DNA of 64,000 nt, taken from NCBI GenBank assembly GCA_016234595.1, contig JACRBG010000055.1, positions 124,001 through 188,000 of the forward strand. Reading direction: 5' to 3'. Origin of the DNA: Chloroflexota bacterium. Its GTDB lineage: Bacteria; Chloroflexota; Anaerolineae; Aggregatilineales; J027. The translations under genes and the position numbers were made by a program. Numbering within the stretch: position 1 is the stretch's first letter; each line of letters begins with the position of its first letter. The notes beneath the pieces are model-generated. The model saw only the letters and a list, made by a program, of their open reading frames with translations. It was not told the origin of the DNA and did no database searches. Positions 1 through 9,160 of the stretch are shown here, piece after piece.

Positions 1-606
1 ATGCAATATTTCATGTAACATTGCGAAATCAATGTAGCCGGGGGTGTTTTCGTCACGTGCAAGAGGATTGGAGGCACAAGGGGGCACGGTTGGATCGGTA
101 TAGGTGCCTTTAAGATACATTGCGGCCACACTCCCGACCAAGGTAGGCGGCCATGCCCCACCCCCACAGGTATCCATCGCATTACCTCCATAATAAACAG
201 CATAAAGTTTCTCGGGGTTATTAAATCCGCTCGATTTGAGTTCAGCTTCAATCGCGTCCCGAATAAATGCGCCCTGACTTGCCAGCACGGCCTCATCGGT
301 TGAAAGCTGCCAAAAGGTGATGTCAAGTGCTCCCTCAAAGGTATCCATCCGTAATTTTTGACCGCCTGTCTGATTAGCAAGCCAATTTTGGAAAGCCCCG
401 ACCGAGGTGGCAATTGCCCCATTAATATCAAGCTCTTCATCCACCCCATCCGAGGGCAACACATACATGACATGCACTTGATAGCCCGTAATATCGTCGG
501 GCAAATCGGTAGTAGCACGTTCATGGCGAGGAGAAGCACTCTGAGCAGGGAAAACGCAAACCAAACAAAAAACAACAACCATCAAAATGAGTTTTAAACG
601 TTGCAT
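1..606 (-). CDS. secreted zinc metalloprotease-like protein (partial, cut by left edge)
   Basis: Reading the minus strand from an ATG at 606 gives an open frame of 202 codons to the window edge with no stop. It begins with a typical signal peptide (MQRLKLILMVVVFCLVCVFP followed by AQSAS). The mature part has no family I can name, but the last residues before the edge are MLHEILH, an HExxH zinc-binding motif, so this is probably a secreted zincin whose catalytic centre and C-terminus lie outside the window. A Gly-rich Cys-containing stretch (DTCGGGAWPP) lies upstream. It follows two same-strand genes and may be the last member of that unit. The family assignment rests only on the HExxH and the secretion signal. 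Confidence 0.7.
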   Translation of the reverse strand, partial: MQRLKLILMVVVFCLVCVFPAQSASPRHERATTDLPDDITGYQVHVMYVLPSDGVDEELDINGAIATSVGAFQNWLANQTGGQKLRMDTFEGALDITFWQLSTDEAVLASQGAFIRDAIEAELKSSGFNNPEKLYAVYYGGNAMDTCGGGAWPPTLVGSVAAMYLKGTYTDPTVPPCASNPLARDENTPGYIDFAMLHEILH

Positions 607-684
607 TAGGCGCTCCAAAAATGAAACAAAAAGGGTAGTTTATTCACTACCCATGATACTTAATTTTGGCTTTGGATTGGGAAA

Positions 685-987
685 TTACAGTTGCAGGTGA
701 GAACGTCCCCGAATGACTTTCTGCTTGTAATTGGTGACATATTTGAGCAGGTTCGATTTTAAATCATCCCACTCTGGTGAATCCATAATCCGGCGCATGG
801 TTTGCAGGTCGTCCGTCATAGCCTCGACGACAATTTGGGGGCTTTTTTCGCCATACATGGTATACCATGCTTCAATTGGCATCACACCCAAAGTGGTCAG
901 GCGTGGCGCAAATTCTTGCACCATAAATTCAAAATGTTCCTGATCCTGACCGGGTTGAATGTCCCAACTCAGTAGCAGCTTAATCAT
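685..987 (-). CDS. small dimeric alpha/beta-barrel-like hypothetical protein
   Basis: A 100-residue protein without signal peptide or membrane segment. The pattern (MIKLLLSWDIQPGQDQEHFE start, a central EAWYTMYG segment, and a C-terminal DSPEWDDL helix) resembles NIPSNAP/EthD-like dimeric alpha-beta barrel proteins, which are often small stress or monooxygenase-like proteins; I cannot assign a reaction. The start is supported by AAGGA just upstream. It begins 4 nt after the stop of the MBL-fold gene, so the two are almost certainly co-transcribed. The alternative is simply a conserved hypothetical protein. Confidence 0.7.
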   Translation of the reverse strand: MIKLLLSWDIQPGQDQEHFEFMVQEFAPRLTTLGVMPIEAWYTMYGEKSPQIVVEAMTDDLQTMRRIMDSPEWDDLKSNLLKYVTNYKQKVIRGRSHLQL

Positions 988-991
988 TCCA

Positions 992-1630
992 CTATTCCTT
1001 GATGCTTAACAAAACCACTTGTGTTTGTTCGGGCAAGCTCCCCGAAGTAACCCGCAAGGTCTCTTCGTAAAGCGGTGTGCTGACCCCCATCTCTTTCAGA
1101 AAGCGATCAACCGGGTCTAATGATAACATAGTCTGCTCAGTTTTGTAGTGCATGGGAACCACTAAACTAGGTTCTAGCAAGCTAATAACCTCAGCAGCTT
1201 GACTGGAATTGAGGCCACCTCCGCCACCCACCGGAACTAATGCGACATCAATATGACCGAGGGCATCAATTTCGGATTGATTGGGGATATGGTCAAGATC
1301 ACCCAAGTGTGCGACTGTGACCCCCTGAAAATCCATGACGTAGACCACATTGTAACGTGGCGGGTCACTGTGCAAATTGTGCATGGCAGCGCCAGTGATA
1401 AACACCCCACCAATTTCATACTCCCCCGGCCCAATAAGGGCATATTTATACCCCTGCACCGTTTCCATATTGCTATGCCCCGGTGAGTTATGGCTTACCG
1501 TGACAATGTCAGCCTTGAGACGAGGTTGGTTATAGCCGATGACAGCGGCATCGAAGGGATCGGTCACAACTGTCGCTTTGTTGCGTTCGGTCAAACGAAA
1601 ACAACTATGTCCATACCAAGTAATATCCAT
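992..1630 (-). CDS. MBL-fold (UlaG-like) metallo-hydrolase homologue with altered metal motif
   Basis: A 212-residue protein of the COG2220/UlaG-like metallo-beta-lactamase fold. It shows the family's opening pattern (MDITWYGHSCFRL, then VVTDPF), a later AHLGDLDH segment and a VPMHYKTE segment. The usual HxHxDH metal motif is replaced by SHNSPGHSN: the second His and the Asp are missing, so metal binding may be reduced or use other ligands. UlaG-like enzymes are hydrolases acting on lactones or phosphoesters, but the substrate here is unknown. It is the first gene of a minus-strand unit with the 100-residue protein 4 nt downstream. Confidence 0.8.
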   Translation of the reverse strand: MDITWYGHSCFRLTERNKATVVTDPFDAAVIGYNQPRLKADIVTVSHNSPGHSNMETVQGYKYALIGPGEYEIGGVFITGAAMHNLHSDPPRYNVVYVMDFQGVTVAHLGDLDHIPNQSEIDALGHIDVALVPVGGGGGLNSSQAAEVISLLEPSLVVPMHYKTEQTMLSLDPVDRFLKEMGVSTPLYEETLRVTSGSLPEQTQVVLLSIKE

Positions 1631-1835
1631 ACATGCCCCTTCTGAAGCTGATCCTCTATGCTGTATAAATCAAGACATATGTTCGACATAGCCTTCTAAT
1701 TATAGCGCAGAAACCCTAACTTACAAGATTGAGCGTTGGGTGAGGCAACCCTAAAATGCTGCCTTGTTGTGGGGAGCAGGCCCTACTATACTTACTTTAG
1801 ATTAATGGTAGGACTATTCGATTGAGGTTGATTGA

Positions 1836-2960
1836 ATGACTGCACCCCCAGAACCACAGATGCCCCCTAACCCATTCATCCGACTGCTACAGGTTTGGGG
1901 GACATTCTGTGCAGCAGGGATCGTTGGCGGATTGTTGGTATATGTGATTGGATCAAGTCTTTCCGACAGTGGTATGGTCGAAGGATTTTTTGCTTTCATC
2001 GCCATCGGACTAGTGCTTTTAGGGTCATCAGCCGCCTTCTTACCTATCAAAATCCTCTATCTCACAGGTGAGGCCGACCAATGGTACTTGCTGCTCGGTT
2101 GGGATGACCGCCTCATCAGTTTTTTGCCGACTGGAATGGCTCGGATTAAGCCCGCTCAGCAAACGCGCAAATGGATGCGTATCCACCCTCTCGTCATCAA
2201 ACATGATATGCAAATTTACACGGGTAGCCGCGATCTATTTGATGTGCATTTTAAAGTCGTACTCACGGTTAATCCGTATCATGTCAAATACATGGACGCT
2301 CAAGCCCTTTATGACCAATATAAAGACGGATTAATCGCCACTGTGCGGGGTACAATCGAAGACCTCGTTATACGAAAAATGCGGAGTATTCACTCGTTCA
2401 CACAGGTCGCCGAAGAGCGTTCCATTGAAGGGGCACTCATCAACGCTATCAATAGCAGTCTTGATATGTTTGCGACTCGTGGGGTGGCAGTTGTGGCTGA
2501 ACAGACTTTTGTGGACATCATGGTTCCCAAAGAACTTTTGGCCCAACGCATTCGCACTCGTGCCGATTTAACCGAATTGCAGGTCATTCGGAATGCCGCC
2601 CATGAATTGGGCATTCCTTTAACCGAACTACTGGTACAACAAGTGTTAAGCAAGCTCACCAGCCCGCAGCGAGCTACCCGTATCTCGCAGCAAGAAGTGA
2701 TGGCCGCCTTAGAGCTTTTAAATCGTCAACAGCCACCGCTTGCTTCGCCGATGGGTTTTACCCCCCCGGAAGAGCCACTACCCATTCAACCTCCGCCACC
2801 TATCGCCCCACCCATCGAAAATGAGTTTGTGACGGGTGACACCGCACCAATTTCGCCCGAACCATCCAAGCCAACTACCTATATCGAAGGGACGTATCGC
2901 TATTCGGATGACAATGATCCAGACGGCGATACGCCCAAACGCTATGTGTCGCCATTTTAA
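1836..2960 (+). CDS. SPFH/band-7-like membrane protein
   Basis: A 374-residue protein with two adjacent N-terminal hydrophobic segments (about residues 19-40 and 49-70), followed by a domain with band-7/SPFH character: a beta-rich part (YTGSRDLFDVHFKVVLTVNP), then a long helical part where the protein recalls prohibitin/stomatin members (ALINAINSSLDMFATRGVAV, then RIRTRADLTELQVIRNAAHE). The last 80 residues are Pro-rich and probably disordered. SPFH proteins scaffold membrane microdomains; a specific role cannot be derived. It is transcribed divergently from the MBL gene, and its 3' end overlaps the end of the convergent SH3b gene by 4 nt. Confidence 0.6.
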   Translation: MTAPPEPQMPPNPFIRLLQVWGTFCAAGIVGGLLVYVIGSSLSDSGMVEGFFAFIAIGLVLLGSSAAFLPIKILYLTGEADQWYLLLGWDDRLISFLPTGMARIKPAQQTRKWMRIHPLVIKHDMQIYTGSRDLFDVHFKVVLTVNPYHVKYMDAQALYDQYKDGLIATVRGTIEDLVIRKMRSIHSFTQVAEERSIEGALINAINSSLDMFATRGVAVVAEQTFVDIMVPKELLAQRIRTRADLTELQVIRNAAHELGIPLTELLVQQVLSKLTSPQRATRISQQEVMAALELLNRQQPPLASPMGFTPPEEPLPIQPPPPIAPPIENEFVTGDTAPISPEPSKPTTYIEGTYRYSDDNDPDGDTPKRYVSPF

Positions 2961-4591
2961 CGGACGGGGGCAAGATAGTAGAAGTTCTCGCCCTCCCACC
3001 CCTCGCTTATCCACCCTATGCGCTCATCAGGGAGGCGCACTTCCCACCATGTGTGTCCACCTCCGCATAATGGGCCACCGACAATGGAAATCATAGTCTG
3101 ACGAGGTACTTCATATACGACAGTGCCATTCGGATGGGCTTGGCGAAAACGTACCCCCACTTCAACAATCGCCACATCGCCAATTGCCAAACGGCTCAGT
3201 TTGCCATCAGCGCAAATCAAACGGCCCGTTTCACCATACCCCCCTGCCGAGACGATAAAGTAGGTATCGGACAAGCTGGCATCTACTTTGGAGCGTTGAC
3301 GGCTTTGCATTACCCAACCACTTTTGGCATCATCTGACACAACCGGAATCCATGTGGCATAACTCTCATAGTCACAAACCGCATCCCCTACCCCAATCGT
3401 AAACAACTGGCCGGGGCTAAAATTTGGACCGACCGGGGCGCTGGTCGGATCAGGTTCAGATTGGAAGGTCAGTTGCAGAGCCTCTTGAGTGACGGTCGCA
3501 CGATCACCCGGCCGAAAAACATTAAGAAGTTGGCCCGTGCAGCTTTGACCAAAACTTGCCGTCGCTCGCATATAATCCAGATAATATTCCTTGCGCTGAC
3601 CAAACACTTCCGACATCCAACCTGTCGTGCCATCGTCTAGCTGAACTTCCCACCACGTATTGGTATTGCCACATTCGGGCCCGCTGATAATGGTCATCTT
3701 CTGACCCAACGGCAAACCAAGAATAACCGCGCCTTCGGGAGGGCTGGCCCGCAAATTAACAGTGGGTTGTGGCAGGTCTTCCCGAATCATAGCTTGGTCA
3801 GTCACCCGCAGAAAACTAGGCTGCGAGTCCTCGCATAATTTTTCACCCACCCTTGCCCCATGCGGCTCCAAGAAATAATACGCTTCTGTGCCAAGGGCCT
3901 CGGACACCCAGCCTGATGTGCTATCGGGGAGCAACACCTTATACCATGTGTGGCCGCCACCACATAACGGCCCAGCCAAAATCCCAACAATCGTGCCCGC
4001 TGGCAGCGTGGTGATAATGTTGCCATCCACAGGCTGGCTACGTAAATTTAAAGGCGCGGGGACATCTTTTGAGACAAGCGCTTGCCCGTTGATTTGCACA
4101 CGTGTTGGTTTACCATCGGTACACGCCGCTATCCCAAGGGCAAAATATGTCATACCCACAGGGATTTCGACCGGGTCTTGTGAAAGGGATGGGGTTTCGG
4201 TTTGGCGGCTTTCGGCTTTGGGTTGCAGAAAGTATCCATCAAAACTGCCCAGTGATTCAGCCGCCCATCCTTCCAGCCCATTATCAAGTCGAACTTGATA
4301 GAAGGTGTAGCCAGAATCACATTCTGGACCAGCAATGACCGTCATGGTTGTCCCGGCTGGCATCACCTGCAAAATAATACTGTTCGGAGTGGGGGCTTGG
4401 CGCAAATTTAAAGGCGCAGGAACACTTTCGGAAACGATAGCATCCATGCCAATAACCAGTTGGGTCGGTTTCCCATCAGGGCAAACAGCAACAGGCGTTT
4501 GGGCCTCAATCATATGAGTGGGTAGCGGCAAAAGCGCCATGCCCATCAATATCAACACAAAAATAGGTGAGAAGGGTCGGTTGGACTTCAC
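2957..4591 (-). CDS. secreted protein with five SH3b-like domains
   Basis: A 544-residue exported protein. The N-terminus has a signal peptide (FSPIFVLILMGMALLPLP core, cut near IEAQT). It is followed by five tandem units of about 85-100 residues, each with a Cys near the start (CPDGKPT, CTDGKPT, CEDSQPS, CTGQLLN, CADGKLS), an LNLR-type strand, a G-P-x-C segment and a GW-(A/V/M/I)-SE close. This is the bacterial SH3 (SH3b) pattern, usually involved in cell-wall or ligand binding. The paired Cys in each unit suggests one disulfide per domain. The fourth unit is the most divergent. A signal peptide and no anchor imply release or wall association. Confidence 0.8.
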   Translation of the reverse strand: MKSNRPFSPIFVLILMGMALLPLPTHMIEAQTPVAVCPDGKPTQLVIGMDAIVSESVPAPLNLRQAPTPNSIILQVMPAGTTMTVIAGPECDSGYTFYQVRLDNGLEGWAAESLGSFDGYFLQPKAESRQTETPSLSQDPVEIPVGMTYFALGIAACTDGKPTRVQINGQALVSKDVPAPLNLRSQPVDGNIITTLPAGTIVGILAGPLCGGGHTWYKVLLPDSTSGWVSEALGTEAYYFLEPHGARVGEKLCEDSQPSFLRVTDQAMIREDLPQPTVNLRASPPEGAVILGLPLGQKMTIISGPECGNTNTWWEVQLDDGTTGWMSEVFGQRKEYYLDYMRATASFGQSCTGQLLNVFRPGDRATVTQEALQLTFQSEPDPTSAPVGPNFSPGQLFTIGVGDAVCDYESYATWIPVVSDDAKSGWVMQSRQRSKVDASLSDTYFIVSAGGYGETGRLICADGKLSRLAIGDVAIVEVGVRFRQAHPNGTVVYEVPRQTMISIVGGPLCGGGHTWWEVRLPDERIGWISEGWEGENFYYLAPVR

Positions 4592-4754
4592 AAGTCTATT
4601 CCTTTACACCAAAAATAAATAATGTAATTATAAGATTATGCGCGTTTTATCAGGATGCCAAATGGAAAATTTGATGAGGTGAATTTTAGGCGTCACGGCG
4701 CTAAAATAACTTGACTTCAAGGATGCAGTCAGGTAAACTTAGGGGCAATGAAGT

Positions 4755-4825
4755 GCGGGTATGGTGTAGTGGTAACACAACAGCTTCCCAAGCTGTTGAC
4801 ACGGGTTCGAGTCCCGTTACCCGCT
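4755..4825 (+). tRNA. tRNA-Gly (anticodon CCC)
   Basis: The cloverleaf folds by eye: acceptor stem GCGGGTA (4755-4761) pairs with TACCCGC (4818-4824), the D-arm contains TGGTAA, the anticodon stem AACAGC/GCTGTT frames the loop TTCCCAA with anticodon CCC at 4787-4789, and the T-arm is CGGGTTCGAGTCCCG. No 3' CCA is encoded. The CCC anticodon reads GGG glycine codons. Confidence 0.95.
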
Positions 4826-4853
4826 TCAATCAAAGCATCAACTCATGAGCTAA

Positions 4854-5492
4854 TTAATGGGTTGGTGCTTTTTGATTTTCGGTACTACGACTCCATTGAG
4901 CCAATAAAATCAATGACCAGCAATTAACCGCAAAGTGGGCTGCGATTGGCGTCCACAAATTCCCATACCAATTGGCTAAAAGCCCCAATCCCAAACCCGC
5001 CAGCATCGCATAACCGAAATAAAGTCGCGTCATGGCATGAAGTGCTCCGAAAATCAAAGCGGTCAGCACAAGACCTAATGTTGGCTGCATAGCCCCCCGG
5101 AAAAAAATTTCCTCCGGTACAGCGGCGATCACGCTTAAGGCAATGGCGTGCCACCAATGAATGGATTCTAAATCCAACGCTTCGGCAATTTTTTGGCGGA
5201 TGGCAATAAATCCTTCGATATAACGTCCACCATACCACATACCAATGGCAAACAGCGTACCGATGAGTAACCCAATGCTAATCCCCTGCCACGCTGGGAT
5301 TTTCCCTACAAACCAAGCCATCCCAATATTTTCGTTTTTGGCGACCCCCGTCCATAATACTGCCGCTGTGATGAGCAAGCCCCCCAAGAGGCTCCCATAG
5401 AAGAAAAGTCGTAGAGGGCCAGTTCGGGGTTGGGCAATGGGTAAATAAACAGTGGGATAAGCGGATTCTTGCATTATTTTTTTGATGTCCAA
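4854..5492 (-). CDS. CPBP-family intramembrane metalloprotease
   Basis: A 212-residue membrane protein with about six hydrophobic segments and the CPBP (CAAX-protease/bacteriocin-processing, ABI) signature: PEEIFFRG carries the EExxxR motif, followed by FGALHAMTR (second motif His) and a late NWYGNLWTPIAAHFAVN carrying the third motif His and Asn. The family comprises intramembrane glutamate/metal-type proteases, some linked to prenyl-protein processing or to bacteriocin immunity. Nothing adjacent indicates the substrate, and the RiPP locus is 22 kb away. The first codon could be TTG at 5492 or ATG at 5474; neither has a good ribosome site. Confidence 0.85.
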   Translation of the reverse strand: MDIKKIMQESAYPTVYLPIAQPRTGPLRLFFYGSLLGGLLITAAVLWTGVAKNENIGMAWFVGKIPAWQGISIGLLIGTLFAIGMWYGGRYIEGFIAIRQKIAEALDLESIHWWHAIALSVIAAVPEEIFFRGAMQPTLGLVLTALIFGALHAMTRLYFGYAMLAGLGLGLLANWYGNLWTPIAAHFAVNCWSLILLAQWSRSTENQKAPTH

Positions 5493-5726
5493 GTATGGGA
5501 ATTTAAGTCTACTTCAAAGCTACTCGATTCACGCAACAGAATCTATCCACAAAATGGCCTATTTCATGGGATTTCAATTCTAAACAAAACCTTGACAAAC
5601 AAGCCGTAAAGTTTTGAGGTTCTCGGTCGGTATACCTCCCAGAAATGAAAATTGCGTTAAGGTGGAAACACCATTCACTTAAAACACAATTTTCAAGCCA
5701 GACCAAGATTAATGGAGGGATTCTTC

Positions 5727-6953
5727 ATGGCAAAAGTACGGGGTAATTTCTGGATGGGAGCATTTTCTGCGCTAGCAGTGATGGTCTTTGTCTTAGGCAA
5801 CGTTGTTGCCACACCTACTCCCAAAGTCGCAGCCCAAGATGGCGGCGATGGGGATGAAATTGATGTTCTCATCGAAATTGTTGGCGTTGTCGAATCCATT
5901 GAGGATGATGAAATCATCATTGATGGCTATGCAATTGCACCGGCAGGAGCCTTCAATCCATCTGAACTTGAAGTTGGCATGACTGTTAGCATTACAGGCC
6001 ATCTGCTCAATGATGACACCATTCAAGTAGTCAGCCTCGAAATTGTGACCGATCTCGATGAAGACGGGGTACTTGACACGGATGATAACTGCCCTGAAGT
6101 CGCTAATACTGACCAACTCGATACCGATGCCGATGGGGTTGGTGATCTGTGCGACCCTGATTTGCTCGACACCGACGAAGATGGCGTGGTAGATAGCCTT
6201 GATAACTGCCCCGAAATCGCTAATGCTGACCAACTCGATACCGATGGCGACGGGGTTGGTGATCTGTGCGACCCTGATTTGCTCGACACTGACGAAGATG
6301 GCGTGGTAGATAGCCTTGACACCTGCCCCGAAATCGCTAACGCCGACCAACTCGATACCGATGCCGATGGGGTTGGGGATCTGTGTGACCCTGATTTGCT
6401 CGACACCGACGAAGATGGTGTGGTAGATAGCCTTGATAACTGCCCCGAAATCGCTAACGCCGATCAACTCGATACCGATGCCGATGGCATTGGGGATTTA
6501 TGCGATGAAGAGCAACCACCAGTAGAAACTTGTGGGCAGGATGATCACCCTGTTGCATCGGCCCTCGCCGAAGAGTTTGAGATTGAGTATGACGTAGTGA
6601 TGGGTTGGCATTGTGATGGCTTCGGCTTTGGTGAAATCGCCCGTGCCTTACTACTTGCGGAACAGGCAGAAGTAGACCCCCAAGAACTTCTTGACCGGAA
6701 AGCAAGTGGTGAGGGGTGGGGTAACATACTAAAAGACTATGAGGTTAGTCCCAGCGATTTAGCTCCCGGTCGTGTCATCTCGGGTCGCCATCATAATGAT
6801 GACGATGAAGAGACCAGCGATACCTCAACGGCTGGTGGAAATGCCCAGAACAACGGCAATGGCAACAATGGAAATAACGGTAACAACGGAAATCATGGCA
6901 ATGGAAATGGCAATAAAGGCGGCAATGGTAAAGGCAATGGTCATAACAAATAG
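5727..6953 (+). CDS. secreted thrombospondin type-3 repeat protein
   Basis: I choose ATG 5727 (not 5712) because GGAGGG at 5714-5719 gives a 7-nt spacing. The 408-residue product has a signal peptide, then a domain resembling DUF5666-type beta modules (VGVVESIEDDEIIIDGYAI), then tandem thrombospondin type-3 calcium-binding repeats (DTDxDGVxDxxDNCP) of 39 residues, each with a Cys pair. A roughly 90-residue helical domain follows (HPVASALAEEFEIEYDVVMG, then LLDRKASGEGW), and the C-terminus is a low-complexity Asn/Gly tail ending in Lys/His. It is likely an extracellular Ca2+-binding structural or adhesive protein. No anchor is visible. Repeats are nearly identical at DNA level (see separate entry). 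Confidence 0.85.
   Translation: MAKVRGNFWMGAFSALAVMVFVLGNVVATPTPKVAAQDGGDGDEIDVLIEIVGVVESIEDDEIIIDGYAIAPAGAFNPSELEVGMTVSITGHLLNDDTIQVVSLEIVTDLDEDGVLDTDDNCPEVANTDQLDTDADGVGDLCDPDLLDTDEDGVVDSLDNCPEIANADQLDTDGDGVGDLCDPDLLDTDEDGVVDSLDTCPEIANADQLDTDADGVGDLCDPDLLDTDEDGVVDSLDNCPEIANADQLDTDADGIGDLCDEEQPPVETCGQDDHPVASALAEEFEIEYDVVMGWHCDGFGFGEIARALLLAEQAEVDPQELLDRKASGEGWGNILKDYEVSPSDLAPGRVISGRHHNDDDEETSDTSTAGGNAQNNGNGNNGNNGNNGNHGNGNGNKGGNGKGNGHNK
6111..6495 (+). repeat. tandem 117-bp coding repeats
   Basis: The phrase GACCAACTCGATACCGATG recurs at 6111, 6228, 6345 and (with one change) 6462, a constant period of 117 bp (39 codons) inside the thrombospondin-type-3 gene. Differences between units are few and mostly synonymous, so the array expanded recently and could vary in copy number. 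Confidence 0.9.
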
Positions 6954-6977
6954 CCGCCGAATCCGTTAACTTAGCTT

Positions 6978-7013
6978 GCAAAGGGTGGTTAAGATGCCAC
7001 CCTTGCGTTTTCT
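6978..7013 (+). terminator. intrinsic terminator after the TSP3 gene
   Basis: GCAAAGGGTGG (6978-6988) pairs with CCACCCTTGC (6997-7006), one bulged A, followed by a T-rich stretch. It lies 25 nt after the stop codon. Confidence 0.75.
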
Positions 7014-7134
7014 CCTCCATTGAAATGCCATTGAAATGCCCCTTTCGCTATGCTACAATCGCGCCGCTGTGGTGACTGCAAAATTAGTCCCTCACCCTAT
7101 TGAAAAAACCGACTTAGCGTCAAGGATTTGAACA

Positions 7135-7491
7135 ATGGACTTGATCAAGAGTCTCGAAGCCCCGGATCGTGGATTTCCTGAACTGTATCCCGGCGACGAG
7201 GTGCGTGTACATGTGCGGATTGTGGAAGGCGGTAAAGAGCGCGTTCAGGTCTTCCCCGGCATCATTATTCGCCTGAAAAAAGGCGGTAATGACAAAAGCT
7301 TCACGGTGCGCCGTATTGCCAGTCATGGCATTGGTGTGGAACGTACCTTCCTGTATAAAAGCCCGCGCGTTGAAAAAATTGAAGTGCTGCGTCACTCCAA
7401 AGTACGCCGCGCTCAACTGTATTACATGCGTGACTTGCGCGGTAAGAAAGCCCGTTTGAAAGAACAGGTCAACGTCAATCGCAATAAGTAG
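7135..7491 (+). CDS. rplS: 50S ribosomal protein L19
   Basis: The 118-residue product matches L19 in length and sequence landmarks: [75 protein letters not shown] and [17 protein letters not shown]19 sits at the 30S-50S interface. AAGGA lies upstream of the ATG. The usual neighbours rpsP, rimM and trmD are absent here, so the gene is transcribed alone between two terminators. Confidence 0.97.
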   Translation: MDLIKSLEAPDRGFPELYPGDEVRVHVRIVEGGKERVQVFPGIIIRLKKGGNDKSFTVRRIASHGIGVERTFLYKSPRVEKIEVLRHSKVRRAQLYYMRDLRGKKARLKEQVNVNRNK

Positions 7492-7540
7492 TCGCATGAG
7501 GGTCTCCCTTTGCGCCACACCCGGACTGTGATCCGCGTTT

Positions 7541-7566
7541 AACCCGCCTGCGCTGCGGGTTTTTTG
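7541..7566 (+). terminator. intrinsic terminator of rplS
   Basis: AACCCGC (7541-7547) pairs with GCGGGTT (7555-7561) and runs into TTTTT. It is 49 nt after the rplS stop. Confidence 0.9.
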
Positions 7567-7603
7567 CGTTGAGGGGCATCAAAAAACCGCGAGGTAAGTG
7601 ACC

Positions 7604-9112
7604 ATGCGATTCTGGATGATTACCCTATGTTTAGCTCTGTTTATTTTTACGACCACCCCCGTTACCGGACAAGAAAACTCCACACCGCGCAGTATTACGG
7701 CTGAGGACGCCCTTAATTTGCGGGTTCTGACGCTGTTGGCGCACCATACCGCGCCCATCACTGAAACTTCATTTAGCCCTAATAGTACTGCCTTTCTAAC
7801 AGGCAGTATTGATGGCACTCTATGTATTTGGAATGTGGGGGTAGACCATCGCCAAACACCGGGGGTACTGCGTTTCTGTTTAAAAGGCTACACGCCGGGG
7901 GTGACATTATTCGCGTGGTCGCCCGACGATGTTCAGTTGGCCGTAACTTTAGGCGATGGGTTGCAGATTGCTCTCTATGACATCACTTCAGTCGTTGCGC
8001 CCGATAATTGGGAAGGCATTGCACCAAGCTTTACCCTGCCCTCCAACGAAACACCCTATCTCAGTCTTGACTTTGTGGCGGGCGGCAAACAACTACTTGC
8101 CCATGATTTATTCGACACCCTTACCCTCTTTAGCCTTGATTCAAATAGAGACAATTCCCGCTTAGCCACCCTTGAAGGCAGTGAAGGGGTCGTTAATTCT
8201 GATACGAGTCGGGCAGCCATTGTTGATTTCGATGGCAACGCCGTTCTGCTCAACACTGCCAATGGTCAGGAGATTGCCACATTAGAAACTGACGGGGCCA
8301 ACCATGCGCTTTTTTCCCCCGGTGGCCGCTGGCTGGTGACATGGGGAGGGCTGACAGTTCAGATTTGGGATACCTCACACCCACGTATTCCCGCTCCGCG
8401 CCAAATTGAAGCCCAAGCCGATAACCTACAATTCACACCTAATGGTCGTTTTTTGGCAACATGGGAAGGGCAAGATATTCGGCTCTGGAATATCGAAACA
8501 GGTGAAATAACCGGTACGATGCCCGAACATCGTGGCGGAATACGTCTATTGGTTTTTGGCGCCGACAGCACCCGCGCTATTTCAATCAATACACAGGGGT
8601 ATGCTCGCTATTGGGAAATATCGGACACTGGAGTGCCCAGTCTCAAATTTTGGTTTGAAGGTGAAATTGACAATGTCCTCCTTGGGCCTGATTCACGTAC
8701 TTTAATTACCTTACGGCAGGATATTGAAGCCCGCTTTTGGGATTTTGCCCGAGGGCAAGTACGTGGGCGTTATGAGCTTTCTGATGCCCCGCTGTTCAGC
8801 CCCGATTGGACACTAGTCGCCATTAGCAGTGGCAATTTGGTGGTGTGGCAGGGGTTAAAAGATGACCCCCGCACTTTTGACTGGACGCCACTCGGCTTTA
8901 CCACCGCCGTTACCAACATTCGCCCTACCCCTTCACAAGACCAACAGCGCCTTGGCGTCCTAGCTGCTAATACTCCCGTTTTTGCCATCGCTCGAACTGA
9001 GGATGGAACATGGATACAAATTCAACTCCCCGATGACACCACTGGCTGGATTCAGCCAAGTGCACTTCAAATCAACGGCAAGATTGGAGATCTGCCCATT
9101 AGCAGACATTAG
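7604..9112 (+). CDS. secreted WD40-repeat protein with C-terminal SH3b-like domain
   Basis: ATG 7604 is preferred to the upstream GTG because GAGG at 7591-7594 is well spaced. The protein (502 residues) starts with a signal peptide (MRFWMITLCLALFIFTTTPV) and then carries WD40/YVTN-like blades: SPNSTAFLTGSIDGTLCIWN, SPDDVQLAV, SPGGRWLVTWGGLTVQIWD, TPNGRFLATWEGQDIRLWN and others, probably one propeller. The last 60 residues form an SH3b-like module (VFAIARTEDGTWIQIQLPDD followed by TTGWIQ). It is likely an exported scaffolding or binding protein; no catalytic motif is visible. It follows rplS after a terminator. Confidence 0.85.
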   Translation: MRFWMITLCLALFIFTTTPVTGQENSTPRSITAEDALNLRVLTLLAHHTAPITETSFSPNSTAFLTGSIDGTLCIWNVGVDHRQTPGVLRFCLKGYTPGVTLFAWSPDDVQLAVTLGDGLQIALYDITSVVAPDNWEGIAPSFTLPSNETPYLSLDFVAGGKQLLAHDLFDTLTLFSLDSNRDNSRLATLEGSEGVVNSDTSRAAIVDFDGNAVLLNTANGQEIATLETDGANHALFSPGGRWLVTWGGLTVQIWDTSHPRIPAPRQIEAQADNLQFTPNGRFLATWEGQDIRLWNIETGEITGTMPEHRGGIRLLVFGADSTRAISINTQGYARYWEISDTGVPSLKFWFEGEIDNVLLGPDSRTLITLRQDIEARFWDFARGQVRGRYELSDAPLFSPDWTLVAISSGNLVVWQGLKDDPRTFDWTPLGFTTAVTNIRPTPSQDQQRLGVLAANTPVFAIARTEDGTWIQIQLPDDTTGWIQPSALQINGKIGDLPISRH

Positions 9113-9147
9113 CCAATGATACGTTTGAATTTGTTCACACAATTTCA

Positions 9148-9160
9148 GTGAAAAATTCAC
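9148..9160. promoter_or_regulatory. palindrome GTGAA-AAA-TTCAC
   Basis: GTGAAAAATTCAC is a perfect 5-bp inverted repeat around AAA, 148 nt upstream of the sensor kinase start. Its first 11 bases recur at 40964-40974 upstream of the first RiPP precursor, with a degenerate copy at 41987-42000. It may be an operator; the link is inferred from sequence only. Confidence 0.35.

Noticed and set aside
4854-5492. CPBP protease as the immunity protein of the RiPP locus
   Set aside because: It lies 22 kb away beside unrelated genes; family membership alone does not support the link.
5793-6467. Long antisense frame across the thrombospondin repeats
   Set aside because: It arises from the periodic coding repeat on the plus strand; its apparent repeats are complementary copies.
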